A stretch of 32,997 nt of DNA from an uncultured bacterium (lineage in GTDB: Bacteria > Bacillota > Clostridia > Oscillospirales > Oscillospiraceae): positions 1 through 32,997 of the forward strand of contig CAJMLC010000002.1 of NCBI GenBank assembly GCA_905214155.1, read 5' to 3'. A program made the position numbers and the translations under genes. The stretch's first letter is position 1; each line of letters starts with the position of its first letter. This document shows, one piece after another, positions 7,752-14,808 of the stretch. The notes below the pieces were generated by a model, which did not search any database, had not been told where the DNA came from, and saw nothing but the letters and a program-made list of their open reading frames with translations.

Positions 7752-7832
7752 TGTAGGGGCGGACGCCCCTGCCCGCCCGTCCCCGCCGCAGCGGGCAAAG
7801 CCTCCCTTTGCACAAAGGAGCTTTGGGCGACC
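7752..7832. repeat. Dispersed repeats between serine hydrolase and DUF6512 genes
   Basis: GTAGGGGCGGACGCCCCTGC (from about 7753) is a copy of the 'GGGGCGGAC' hairpin family. It is followed by CCCGCCGCAGCGGGCAAAGC and CTCCCTTTGCACAAAGGAGC (to about 7832), the inverted form of the repeat seen at 2247-2292 and 25299-25325. The convergent genes on both sides may use these hairpins as transcription ends. Confidence 0.7.
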
Positions 7833-7846
7833 ATTCCTCGCCCGCT

Positions 7847-8329
7847 TCACCCCACAAACACAGGCAGCTCCGGCGGCGCGAGCGTGAACAAAATCAGCGC
7901 CGCACCATAGAGTCCCACCGCGATCACCAGCACCCCGGCGCACCATGCGCCTGCTCCCGTCACGGTCTGCCGGTACGCCAGCCAGAAGCCCGCGCCCATC
8001 ACCAGCACATAGAGCCCGATGTCCACCCAGAGCGACTCCACGCCGAATCCGCACGACAGCATATAATATACACCCATACACAGCAGCGGCATCACCAGCT
8101 CCGCCAGCAGCCATCCGCTCCATGCCCGCTGCCCGTCCTCATTTTTCCGCGTCAGGACGAACGCCGCCGCGAGCGTCGGCCAGAAGAACAGCTTCAGATG
8201 CTCCCATACGCTCTCATTCACCGGTGCAAACAGCCCCACCAGCGGCACAGGACACACATCATACAGAAAATGCAGCCCCGTCCCTGCCAGGACCGCGATC
8301 CCAAACGCCAACCAAAACCGCTTTTTCAT
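7847..8329 (-). CDS. DUF6512-type integral membrane protein
   Basis: The product is 160 residues with about five hydrophobic segments (FWLAFGIAVLAGTGLHFLY; FWPTLAAAFVL; LLAELVMPLLCMGVYYML; IGLYVLVMGAGFWLAY; GVLVIAVGLYGAALILF). FAPVNESVWEHLKLFFWP is a motif I associate with the DUF6512 family, whose function is unknown. The ATG at 8329 is preferred over a TTG two codons upstream because GGGAGGG lies 8 bases before it. That Shine-Dalgarno is inside the right arm of the lysC terminator hairpin, an unusual arrangement. It is the last gene of the pheB-ADH-hom-lysC cluster. Confidence 0.82.
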   Translation of the reverse strand: MKKRFWLAFGIAVLAGTGLHFLYDVCPVPLVGLFAPVNESVWEHLKLFFWPTLAAAFVLTRKNEDGQRAWSGWLLAELVMPLLCMGVYYMLSCGFGVESLWVDIGLYVLVMGAGFWLAYRQTVTGAGAWCAGVLVIAVGLYGAALILFTLAPPELPVFVG

Positions 8330-8333
8330 AAAC

Positions 8334-8368
8334 AAACCCTCCCGTCATACACTATGACGGGAGGGTTT
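8334..8368. terminator. Strong hairpin between lysC and the DUF6512 gene, overlapping a Shine-Dalgarno
   Basis: A 16-bp stem (AAACCCTCCCGTCATA at 8334-8349 and its exact complement at 8353-8368) has a 3-base loop. On the minus strand it lies 24 bases after the lysC stop and is followed by UUUGUUU. The descending arm contains GGGAGGG, the only good ribosome binding site of the DUF6512 gene, and the start codon follows the U-rich tract at 8329. It can act as lysC terminator and as a block on translation of read-through RNA. Confidence 0.85.
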
Positions 8369-8392
8369 TCAGATATTCGGATTGTTGTCCGC

Positions 8393-9601
8393 TTATTGGA
8401 AGAACTGGTTGTGGATCACGCGCACCGCGCGGTCCGAATCCGCCTTGTCGATCAGCACCGACAGCTTGATCTCGCTCGTCGAGATCATGTGGATGTTGAT
8501 GTGCTCCTGATAGAGCGCCTCAAAGGCCTTCGCCGCCACGCCCGGATTGCCGAGCATGCCCGCGCCGACGATCGACACCTTCGACACGCTCGTGTCGATG
8601 TCCATGTGGTCGAAGCTCAGCGAATCCTTGTTCTCGTCGAGCAGCTTCGCGCACCGCACGACGTCCTTGTCTGCCAGCGTGAAGACGATGTCCTTCTCCT
8701 CGTCATGGCCGAGCGACTGCAGGATCATGTCGACATTGACCTTCTCCTTGGCCAGCAGATTGAACAGCTTATAGGCAACGCCCGGCTCGTCCGCCATGCC
8801 GACGAGCGCGATCCGCGCGATCTTCTTATCCTGGGCCACGCCCGTGATATATGTTTTTTCCACTTTCTTGACGACCTCCTTCACAATCGTACCCGGCGTT
8901 TCCGTGAAGCTGGAAAGCACCTCCAGTTGAATGTTATAGCTCTTGGCCAACTCGACCGACCGGTTGTGGAGCACCTGCGCGCCCAGCGACGCCAGCTCCA
9001 GCATCTCGTTGTACGTGATCTCGTCGAGCTTTTTCGCCTCCGGCACCACGCGCGGGTCGCTCGTGTACACGCCGTCGACGTCCGTAAAGATCTGGCAGAG
9101 GTCAGCTTGCAGAGCCACCGCCATCGCGACCGCCGTCGTGTCCGAGCCGCCGCGGCCCAGCGTCGTCACGTCGCCGCTCCGGTCAACGCCCTGGAAGCCC
9201 GCCACCAGCACGATCCGCTTCCGGTCCAGCTCCTGCCGCACGCGGTCGCAGTCGACGCGCCGGATGCGCGCGTCAGAGTGGTTCGAGTTCGTCGTGATCC
9301 CGACCTGCCATCCGCACAACGACACCACCGGATAGCCCAGCTTTTCGATCGCCATCGCCATCAGTGCGATCGACTGCTGCTCGCCGCAGGCCAGCAACAT
9401 ATCCATCTCGCGCCGCGAGGCCTCGGGGTTGATCTCCTCCGCCTTCGTGATCAGATCGTCCGTCGTGTCGCCCTGCGCCGAGAGCACCACGACCACATCA
9501 TTGCCCGCGGCATAGGTCTTTGTGATCCGCCCGGCCACGCGGAAAATGCGCTCCGCGTCCGCGACCGAGCTGCCGCCGAATTTCTGTACGATCAATGCCA
9601 T
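8393..9601 (-). CDS. lysC: Aspartate kinase
   Basis: Aspartokinase phosphorylates aspartate in the first committed step to lysine, threonine and methionine. The 402-residue product has the catalytic KFGGSS at 7-12, the amino-acid-kinase domain (LGRGGSDTTAVAMAVALQADLCQIFTDVDGV) and two C-terminal ACT domains (about 260-402, including ITGVAQDKKIARIALVGMADEPGVA and VSIVGAGMLGNPGVAAKAF). The ACT pair is where lysine and/or threonine feedback would act. An AGGAAT-type site precedes the ATG. It follows hom in the same operon, separated by a 163-base inverted-repeat element, so it may be transcribed from the promoter upstream of the ACT gene. Confidence 0.97.
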   Translation of the reverse strand: MALIVQKFGGSSVADAERIFRVAGRITKTYAAGNDVVVVLSAQGDTTDDLITKAEEINPEASRREMDMLLACGEQQSIALMAMAIEKLGYPVVSLCGWQVGITTNSNHSDARIRRVDCDRVRQELDRKRIVLVAGFQGVDRSGDVTTLGRGGSDTTAVAMAVALQADLCQIFTDVDGVYTSDPRVVPEAKKLDEITYNEMLELASLGAQVLHNRSVELAKSYNIQLEVLSSFTETPGTIVKEVVKKVEKTYITGVAQDKKIARIALVGMADEPGVAYKLFNLLAKEKVNVDMILQSLGHDEEKDIVFTLADKDVVRCAKLLDENKDSLSFDHMDIDTSVSKVSIVGAGMLGNPGVAAKAFEALYQEHINIHMISTSEIKLSVLIDKADSDRAVRVIHNQFFQ

Positions 9602-9657
9602 AGTATTCCTCCGCTAAGTGCTGTTTGCAACACCAGATTCTTCAAAACAGAATTCTC

Positions 9658-9820
9658 AGGGTGTATCCGAAAACTGGGGATGTGACCAACGGCGAGGATT
9701 TTTCGTGCCGGGCAAGCCATTTTCCCGCAGGAATGCTTTGTGTATTGCAAGGGAAAATGGCACGGCACAGCGCGGAAAGGCCCGCCGCTTGGGTGCGTAA
9801 ACAGTTTTCGGTTACACCCT
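9658..9820. repeat. 163-bp inverted-repeat element between hom and lysC (MITE-like)
   Basis: The outer arms AGGGTGTATCCGAAAACTG (9658-9676) and CAGTTTTCGGTTACACCCT (9802-9820) are complementary at 18 of 19 positions. A second inner pair, GCCATTTTCCC (9716-9726) and GGGAAAATGGC (9751-9761), is perfect. The remaining sequence between them is partly complementary, so the whole element can fold into one long hairpin. It contains no gene. The outermost bases supply the last two bases of the hom TAG stop codon (9819-9821). The structure looks like a small non-autonomous insertion, but target-site duplications are not obvious. Confidence 0.75.
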
Positions 9821-11009
9821 ACTCTAAAACCGGCCACGATGCGCTCAGCGCGAGGCCGCTGTCCTTCAGTGCCCGCCGGGGCAGCACACCGGTCACGCCA
9901 CCGTGCCAGTCTCCCTGCTCCGGGAACCACGCGACCGCGCCAAGCTTCGCCTCTGCATCCGCCTTTTCTTCCTTCGTCCGCACGTACCAGCGCGCGGAGA
10001 AGTCGTGATAGCAGACTGGCTTCTCATCCGACGCCGCCCAGCCTGTCGGCTGCTCGCGTCCGGGGTGCCGTGCGATGTCGACGATGTCGGCCACCACGGC
10101 GCTCGCCGTCGGATACCGGCCCGCGCCGGGCCCGCAGAACGTCACTTCGCCGACCATGTCGCCTACCACAGCGACCGCATTGCCGACGCCGCCCGCCGCC
10201 GCGAGGATCTTCCCCGCAGGCACGAAATGCGGGCTGACGAAGCAGTAGAGCTTCCCGTCCTGCCGCATCGCGCGGCCCAGCAGCTTGATCTTCATGCCGC
10301 CCGCCGCCGCAAACGCCGCGTCCGCCGCCGTCACCTTCGTGATGCCCTCGACGTGGATGTCCGCCGGGTCAACATTCTTCCCGAATGCCAGCCCCGCGAG
10401 GATGCACGTCTTGCGTGCCGCGTCGATGCCCTCGACGTCCGCCGTCGGGTCGGCCTCGGCGTAGCCCTTCTCCTGCGCCGCGCGGAGCGCCGCGTCATAG
10501 CTCTCGCCGTTTTCCAGCATCTGCGTCAGGATGTAGTTCGTCGTCCCGTTCAGAATGCCGCTCACCGATGTGATGTGGTTCGCGCCGAAACAGCGCGTCA
10601 ACGGGTTCAGCACCGGGATCCCACCGCCGACCGACGCCTCGAACAGCAGATTCACGCCGTTTTCCTGTGCAATTTCAAATAACTCCACGCCATGCTCCGC
10701 GATCAGCTGCTTGTTCGCCGTGACCACGTGCTTCCCGGCCTGGAGCGACCGCCGCACCATGTCCAGCGCCGCGGCGCACCCGCCGATTGTCTCCACAACC
10801 AGCCAGACCTCCGGGTCGCGCTCGACCACGTCAAAGTCCTGCACAATCTTGTCCGTGCACGGGCAATCCGGCATGGCCCGCCGCGCCACGGCGTACTTCA
10901 GGCCGATTTCTTCGCCCGCGCTTGCCGCGACCGTGTCCGCGTTTTTCATCAAGATCTCCGCCACGCCGCCGCCAACGGTGCCGGGGCCGAGAATTGCGAT
11001 CTGTTTCAT
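9819..11009 (-). CDS. hom: Homoserine dehydrogenase
   Basis: This NAD(P)H-dependent enzyme reduces aspartate semialdehyde to homoserine, the branch point to threonine and methionine. The 396-residue product has a Rossmann NAD-binding motif near the N-terminus (ILGPGTVGGGVAE, 6-18), the substrate region FEASVGGGIPVLNPL and SGILNGTTNYILTQM, and the catalytic-domain signature ADPTADVEGIDAARK. A shortened, diverged ACT-like C-terminus follows (YHDFSARWYVRT onward). It sits between an iron alcohol dehydrogenase gene (10 bases upstream) and lysC. The last two bases of its stop codon lie in the inverted-repeat element downstream, so its original C-terminus could have been changed by insertion. Confidence 0.96.
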   Translation of the reverse strand: MKQIAILGPGTVGGGVAEILMKNADTVAASAGEEIGLKYAVARRAMPDCPCTDKIVQDFDVVERDPEVWLVVETIGGCAAALDMVRRSLQAGKHVVTANKQLIAEHGVELFEIAQENGVNLLFEASVGGGIPVLNPLTRCFGANHITSVSGILNGTTNYILTQMLENGESYDAALRAAQEKGYAEADPTADVEGIDAARKTCILAGLAFGKNVDPADIHVEGITKVTAADAAFAAAGGMKIKLLGRAMRQDGKLYCFVSPHFVPAGKILAAAGGVGNAVAVVGDMVGEVTFCGPGAGRYPTASAVVADIVDIARHPGREQPTGWAASDEKPVCYHDFSARWYVRTKEEKADAEAKLGAVAWFPEQGDWHGGVTGVLPRRALKDSGLALSASWPVLE

Positions 11010-11019
11010 CGTTTTGTCC

Positions 11020-12201
11020 TCACTTATTCGCCATCTGATAGATCTTCAGCATATCGTCGTTGTCCAGGACCCGGAACGTGCCGATCGTCCGGCCTTTATT
11101 CCGGCTGCACCGCAGCGCGAGATCGTTCAATCCGGCCTCATCCTGCGCGCCGCAGGACAGCTCCGCGATCCGCACCGGCATCCCCAGCCGCTTGAAATAT
11201 GCCTCCGTCGCGTCGATCCCGGCCGTCGCGGCCTTCTCGTCGTCCGCCTCCACGATGCCCCAGACCTTCCGCGCATACTGCGCGAAGCGGGCGAAGTTCG
11301 TCGGCGCGACGTAGCGCGCATAGCTGGCCCACATGGCCGAGAGCGTCTCGCCGTGATAGATGTCGAACTTTTCGCCGATGGCCTGGCCGAACTGGTGGAC
11401 GGAGAAATCCTTCTTCCCGCCAAGCCCCGTCAGATTGTTGTGCGACAGGCTGCCCGCCCACATGATCTCGCTCATCGCGTCGATGTTGCTGGGGTTTTTC
11501 ACCACGGCCTCGCCGTGCCGGATCACCACGCGCAGCAGCGCCTCGGCGATCTCGTCCGTCATGTCGTTTTTCAGCGGATTCACATACCGCTCCAGCGTGT
11601 GCATCATGATGTCCGTCACGCCGCAGGCCGCCTGCCGCGCCGGCAGCGTCGCCGCCAGCGCCGGATCCATCAGCGCGAACATCGGCCGGTTCAGATCGGT
11701 GGTCAATCCCCGTTTGGCCAGCGCGACTTCGTCGGTCAGAACGGCCGAGTCGCTCATCTCGCTGCCCGCCGCCGGGATCGTCAGTACCACACCCACCGGC
11801 AGCGACTTTTCGAGCTTCACCTTCCCCAGCCATATATCCCAAATATCCGTCTCCGGGTTCGCCGCGCCGTGTGCTGCGGCCTTTGCCGTGTCGATGACGC
11901 TCCCGCCGCCGACCGCCAGGATCAGATCCGCGCCAAACGCGATCGCCTCCCGCACGGCCTCGCGGGCCAGCCCCAGCCGGGGATTCGGCTTCACGCCGCC
12001 GATCGCCGCATAAGCGATCCCGGCTCCGGTCAGCAGGGCCTCGACCCGGTCCAGCAGACCGCTCTTCTTCGCGCTCTGCCCGCCGTAAACAACGAACACG
12101 CGCTTCGCGCCGCAGCGGCCCACCGCCTCCGGCAGCTTTTCCAGACTGCCCGCACCAAAGATCACGCGCGTCGGCGTATAAAATTCAAATCCATGCATCA
12201 T
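11020..12201 (-). CDS. Iron-containing alcohol dehydrogenase (YqhD/butanol dehydrogenase type)
   Basis: The 393-residue product belongs to the group III Fe-dependent alcohol dehydrogenases. The nucleotide motif GGGS is at 98-101 (GGGSVIDTAKA). The four metal ligands are visible: D197 and H201 (TDIMMHTLERY), H269 (FSVHQFGQAIG) and H283 (IYHGETLS). Overall features (YTPTRVIFGAGSL start, length near 390) match NADPH-dependent aldehyde/butanol dehydrogenases of clostridia. It starts 6 bases after the stop of the ACT-domain gene with no strong ribosome binding site of its own, so translational coupling is likely. Its place between an ACT gene and hom is unexpected. Substrate is not predictable; aldehyde reduction is the usual activity. 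Confidence 0.93.
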   Translation of the reverse strand: MMHGFEFYTPTRVIFGAGSLEKLPEAVGRCGAKRVFVVYGGQSAKKSGLLDRVEALLTGAGIAYAAIGGVKPNPRLGLAREAVREAIAFGADLILAVGGGSVIDTAKAAAHGAANPETDIWDIWLGKVKLEKSLPVGVVLTIPAAGSEMSDSAVLTDEVALAKRGLTTDLNRPMFALMDPALAATLPARQAACGVTDIMMHTLERYVNPLKNDMTDEIAEALLRVVIRHGEAVVKNPSNIDAMSEIMWAGSLSHNNLTGLGGKKDFSVHQFGQAIGEKFDIYHGETLSAMWASYARYVAPTNFARFAQYARKVWGIVEADDEKAATAGIDATEAYFKRLGMPVRIAELSCGAQDEAGLNDLALRCSRNKGRTIGTFRVLDNDDMLKIYQMANK

Positions 12202-12207
12202 CTTTCG

Positions 12208-12648
12208 TTACCCCGCTACCACTTCAGCCTTTACCACGCCGGTGCATTCGCCGAGCTGCTGCGTGAATTCTTCCAGCGAGCAGCCCAGGTTGCCGGTCTC
12301 CGCCGAGACCGTCACCATCGCCCGTCCGCCGGACGGAATGGCCTGGTTGATGGTCAGTATATTTGCCCCACAAATGGCAAAAATAGAAAGTATCTCCGAT
12401 AAAATGCCGGCCTTGTGCTTCAGCATCAGCTGAAATGTGATGATCCGCCCCGCCATCATGTTCTGGAACGGCGCGATCGTGTCGCGGTACTTATAAAATG
12501 CGCTTCTGCTGATCCCGACGGCCTTGGCCGCCTCATTGACCTTGTCGGTCTCCCCGGTCTCCAGCATCCGCTTCGCCTCGGCCACCTTCCGGAAAATTTC
12601 CGGCAGCGCCGCCGCCTCAACAATATAATATTGCGGTGTCTTTTCCAT
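12208..12648 (-). CDS. ACT domain-containing protein, PheB/UPF0735 family
   Basis: The 146-residue protein (start 12648, after GGAGGG) has an N-terminal helix-turn-helix-like part (VNEAAKAVGISRSAFYKYRDTI, about 37-57) and a C-terminal ACT domain (RIITFQLMLKHKAGILSEIL onward, about 68-146). This is the layout of Bacillus PheB and UPF0735 proteins. These are thought to sense amino acids; no enzyme activity is established, and DNA binding is only suggested by the helical N-terminus. It is the first gene of the operon leading to homoserine dehydrogenase and aspartokinase. The open frame extends further upstream, over the promoter, and is not taken as coding. Confidence 0.92.
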   Translation of the reverse strand: MEKTPQYYIVEAAALPEIFRKVAEAKRMLETGETDKVNEAAKAVGISRSAFYKYRDTIAPFQNMMAGRIITFQLMLKHKAGILSEILSIFAICGANILTINQAIPSGGRAMVTVSAETGNLGCSLEEFTQQLGECTGVVKAEVVAG

Positions 12649-12703
12649 GTGCTTGCCCTCCGTATGTCTTTGACACGCAGTCATTTGTCCCTTTCTCGCG
12701 TCC

Positions 12704-12732
12704 ACTATACACGATATTTCCCCAAATTGCAA
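12704..12732 (-). promoter_or_regulatory. Sigma-A-type promoter of the ACT-ADH-hom-lysC operon
   Basis: On the minus strand TTGCAA (12727-12732) and TATAGT (12704-12709) are 17 bases apart, followed by a leader of about 50 bases to the ACT gene start. No attenuator is obvious in this leader. Confidence 0.78.
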
Positions 12733-12806
12733 GCACTATTTTTTCGCCTTCCCGCCGCCCGACAGGATTTTTCCCCGCAGAAAATCTGATTGAAAGGAGC
12801 CGTCTC

Positions 12807-13865
12807 ATGCCGTCAAGAGCCTTTTGGGCCGCCTGCCTGCGCATCCTCGCCGCCGCGCTCGGTGTCTTTCTGTTCGTGCGCTTTCTGCTGCCGGTGCTGC
12901 TGCCGTTTCTGATCGGACTTCTAGTTGCCCTTCTGGCCCAGCGGCCCATCGCCCTCTGCACGAACCGGCTGCACGCGCCCCGCACGCTGGCCGCCTTTTT
13001 CTGCACACTCCTGCTCTTTGCGCTCCTCGGTTCCGCCCTGTTCTTCCTTGGCCGGGTGCTCTTTGGCGAGCTGAGCGGCTTCCTGCGCGAGATCCCGTCG
13101 CTGCTTTCCTCGATCTCCGTGCCATTGGCCTCGATCAAGCTCCGCCTCTACGCGCTGGCCGGACGTCTGCCGGACGGACTCGGTACAGGACTCCGCGCCA
13201 GTCTGGATCAGTTCTTCCAGTCCAGCGGCGCCTTCGGCGCGCGGGCCTATGAGTGGCTGTTCCATCAGGCGTCCAGCTTCCTGTCCCATCTGCCGGGCGT
13301 CGTGCTCTTCGCCGTCGCCGCCATCGTGTCGAGCTTCATGCTTGCCGCGCAGCTGCCGCAGCTGCGCCGCTCCTTTGCCGCGCATCTCCCGCAGCTTGCC
13401 CGCGGCAAGCTTGCCTCCGCCCTTGGTCACATCCGCGCCGCCCTCGGCGGCTGGCTGCTCGCGCAGCTCAAGCTCATGGGCGTCACTTTCCTGATCCTGA
13501 CGGCTGGTTTTCTCCTGCTCCGCACGGAATATCCGCTCCTTTTCGCCCTCCTGACCACGCTCATCGACGCGCTCCCCGTCTTCGGCACAGGCACAGTCCT
13601 CATTCCGTGGGCGCTGCTCGAATTTCTGCACGGCAATACCGCCTGCGGCGTCGGTTTCCTGATCCTCTATGCCGTCGCGGCCCTCACGCGCCAGACGCTC
13701 GAGCCGCGTCTCGTCGGCCAGCAGATTGGCCTCGCCCCGATTTTCACGCTGCTTGCGCTCTACGCCGGTTATAAAACGATCGGCGTCCCCGGCATGATCC
13801 TCTTTCCGATCTGCGCCGTCCTCTTCCGCCAGCTCTGGGATCATTCGGGCTTGCAAAATTCCTGA
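12807..13865 (+). CDS. ytvI: YtvI-type sporulation integral membrane protein (AI-2E transporter family)
   Basis: The 352-residue protein has about eight hydrophobic segments, the first two near 8-46 (LRILAAALGVFLFVRF LLPVLLPFLIGLLVALLAQ split by a short turn). The C-terminal signature is typical of the AI-2E/UPF0118 superfamily: DALPVFGTGTVLIPWALLEF, then LEPRLVGQQIGLAPIFTLLALY and GYKTIGVPGMILFPI. Among these it fits best the YtvI subfamily found in endospore formers. The start at 12807 follows AAAGGAG; the reading frame upstream overlaps the divergent promoter and is ignored. An RluA-family gene follows 38 bases later with its own promoter inside the end of this gene. Function in sporulation is inherited from family naming, not shown here. 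Confidence 0.85.
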   Translation: MPSRAFWAACLRILAAALGVFLFVRFLLPVLLPFLIGLLVALLAQRPIALCTNRLHAPRTLAAFFCTLLLFALLGSALFFLGRVLFGELSGFLREIPSLLSSISVPLASIKLRLYALAGRLPDGLGTGLRASLDQFFQSSGAFGARAYEWLFHQASSFLSHLPGVVLFAVAAIVSSFMLAAQLPQLRRSFAAHLPQLARGKLASALGHIRAALGGWLLAQLKLMGVTFLILTAGFLLLRTEYPLLFALLTTLIDALPVFGTGTVLIPWALLEFLHGNTACGVGFLILYAVAALTRQTLEPRLVGQQIGLAPIFTLLALYAGYKTIGVPGMILFPICAVLFRQLWDHSGLQNS

Positions 13866-13879
13866 AATCATGCTATAAT
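13851..13879 (+). promoter_or_regulatory. Extended -10 promoter of the RluA-family gene
   Basis: TTGCAA (13851-13856) and a perfect TATAAT (13874-13879) with TGC before it are 17 bases apart. The -35 lies within the last codons of ytvI. Expected transcription start is about 13886. Confidence 0.82.
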
Positions 13880-13880
13880 C

Positions 13881-13895
13881 CCTCCGAAACGGAGG
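13881..13895 (+). promoter_or_regulatory. Hairpin containing the Shine-Dalgarno of the RluA-family gene
   Basis: CCTCCG (13881-13886), loop AAA, CGGAGG (13890-13895). The right arm is the ribosome binding site (GGAGG, 8 bases before the ATG). RNA started from the promoter just upstream would lack most of the left arm, whereas RNA reading through from ytvI would contain the whole hairpin. Confidence 0.5.
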
Positions 13896-13903
13896 AAAAT
13901 GCA

Positions 13904-14779
13904 ATGATTTTATCCCATCTCTGTACGCGCGAAGCGCCCCTGCTCTCAATTCTCCGGCGCGAGCTTGCGCTCTCCTCCGGCTTGGTCAAGCGGCTCAAAT
14001 GGCAGAATGCGTTCCAGCTTAATGGGGCATTTGTGCATATTCATGCATCCGTGCGCCACGGCGACCGCATCGTCGTCGACCTCTCTGAGCGCGTGCAGGG
14101 CTACGACGCCGAGGACTCGTCACTTGATATTTTATATGAGGACGAGGGCTGTTTGGCTGTTGAGAAAAAGTGCGGTATATTGGTTCATCCGTCACCGCAG
14201 CGGAACTCCGGCACATTGGCCAACGCCGTGCTCGGCTACTATCAGCGCACCGGACAGGCGTGCGGGGTTCACCCGGTGACGCGGCTGGACCGGGACACGT
14301 ATGGCATCGTTTTGTTCGCGAAAAATGCATATATTCATGAGAAATTCTGTAAAATGCAGAAGGAACACCAGATTTTCAAAACTTATCACGCCAGTGTATT
14401 TGGAAATAAAATGGCAAAAGCAGGTCTTATCGACCTGCCGATCATGAAGATGCCGGGGAGAAGCCTGCTCCGGACAGTCGCACCAAGCGGCAAGGAAAGC
14501 AGGACATTTTTCCGTGTTTTAGATAAATTTGAGAACTTTTCAGTACTAGAATTAAAACCAATTACAGGAAGAACGCACCAACTGCGGGTACACTGCAAAT
14601 ACGCAGGGTTTCCAATATTAGGCGACCCGCAATATCAGTCTGATGAATCGGACGCTTTTTCAAAGGAAAATGGTTTATCTTCCCAAGAATTGTGCGCAAA
14701 AAAGTTGGAATTTCAGCATCCGATGACGGGGGAAAAAATCTGCATCCTAAGTCATCAAGACGTATGGAGAGGTCCGTGA
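13904..14779 (+). CDS. RluA-family pseudouridine synthase
   Basis: The 291-residue protein has a short N-terminal S4-like region (about 10-60: SGLVKRLKWQNAFQLNGAFVH, HGDRIVVD) and the RluA catalytic domain. The active-site motif is T126-R-L-D129-R-D-T, matching HRLD..T with D129 as the catalytic aspartate. GRTHQLRVHCKYAGFPILGD gives the second conserved block. It isomerises uridine in rRNA or tRNA; the target is not predictable. Its first ~215 bases have the GC content of the neighbourhood but the rest is distinctly AT-richer (for example 35% G+C in 14341-14400 against 68% in 13921-13980), which suggests replacement by recombination within the gene. Confidence 0.93.
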   Translation: MILSHLCTREAPLLSILRRELALSSGLVKRLKWQNAFQLNGAFVHIHASVRHGDRIVVDLSERVQGYDAEDSSLDILYEDEGCLAVEKKCGILVHPSPQRNSGTLANAVLGYYQRTGQACGVHPVTRLDRDTYGIVLFAKNAYIHEKFCKMQKEHQIFKTYHASVFGNKMAKAGLIDLPIMKMPGRSLLRTVAPSGKESRTFFRVLDKFENFSVLELKPITGRTHQLRVHCKYAGFPILGDPQYQSDESDAFSKENGLSSQELCAKKLEFQHPMTGEKICILSHQDVWRGP

Positions 14780-14808
14780 AATGAGTACCATTTCACGGAC
14801 CATTTTTA
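14771..14808 (+). terminator. Rho-independent terminator of the RluA-family gene
   Basis: GGTCCGTGAAATG (14771-14783) pairs perfectly with CATTTCACGGACC (14789-14801) around a 5-base loop, followed by ATTTTTAT. The stop codon of the pseudouridine synthase gene lies inside the left arm. The convergent L,D-transpeptidase gene ends at 14806, inside the T-run; in that direction there is no U-tract. Confidence 0.9.
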
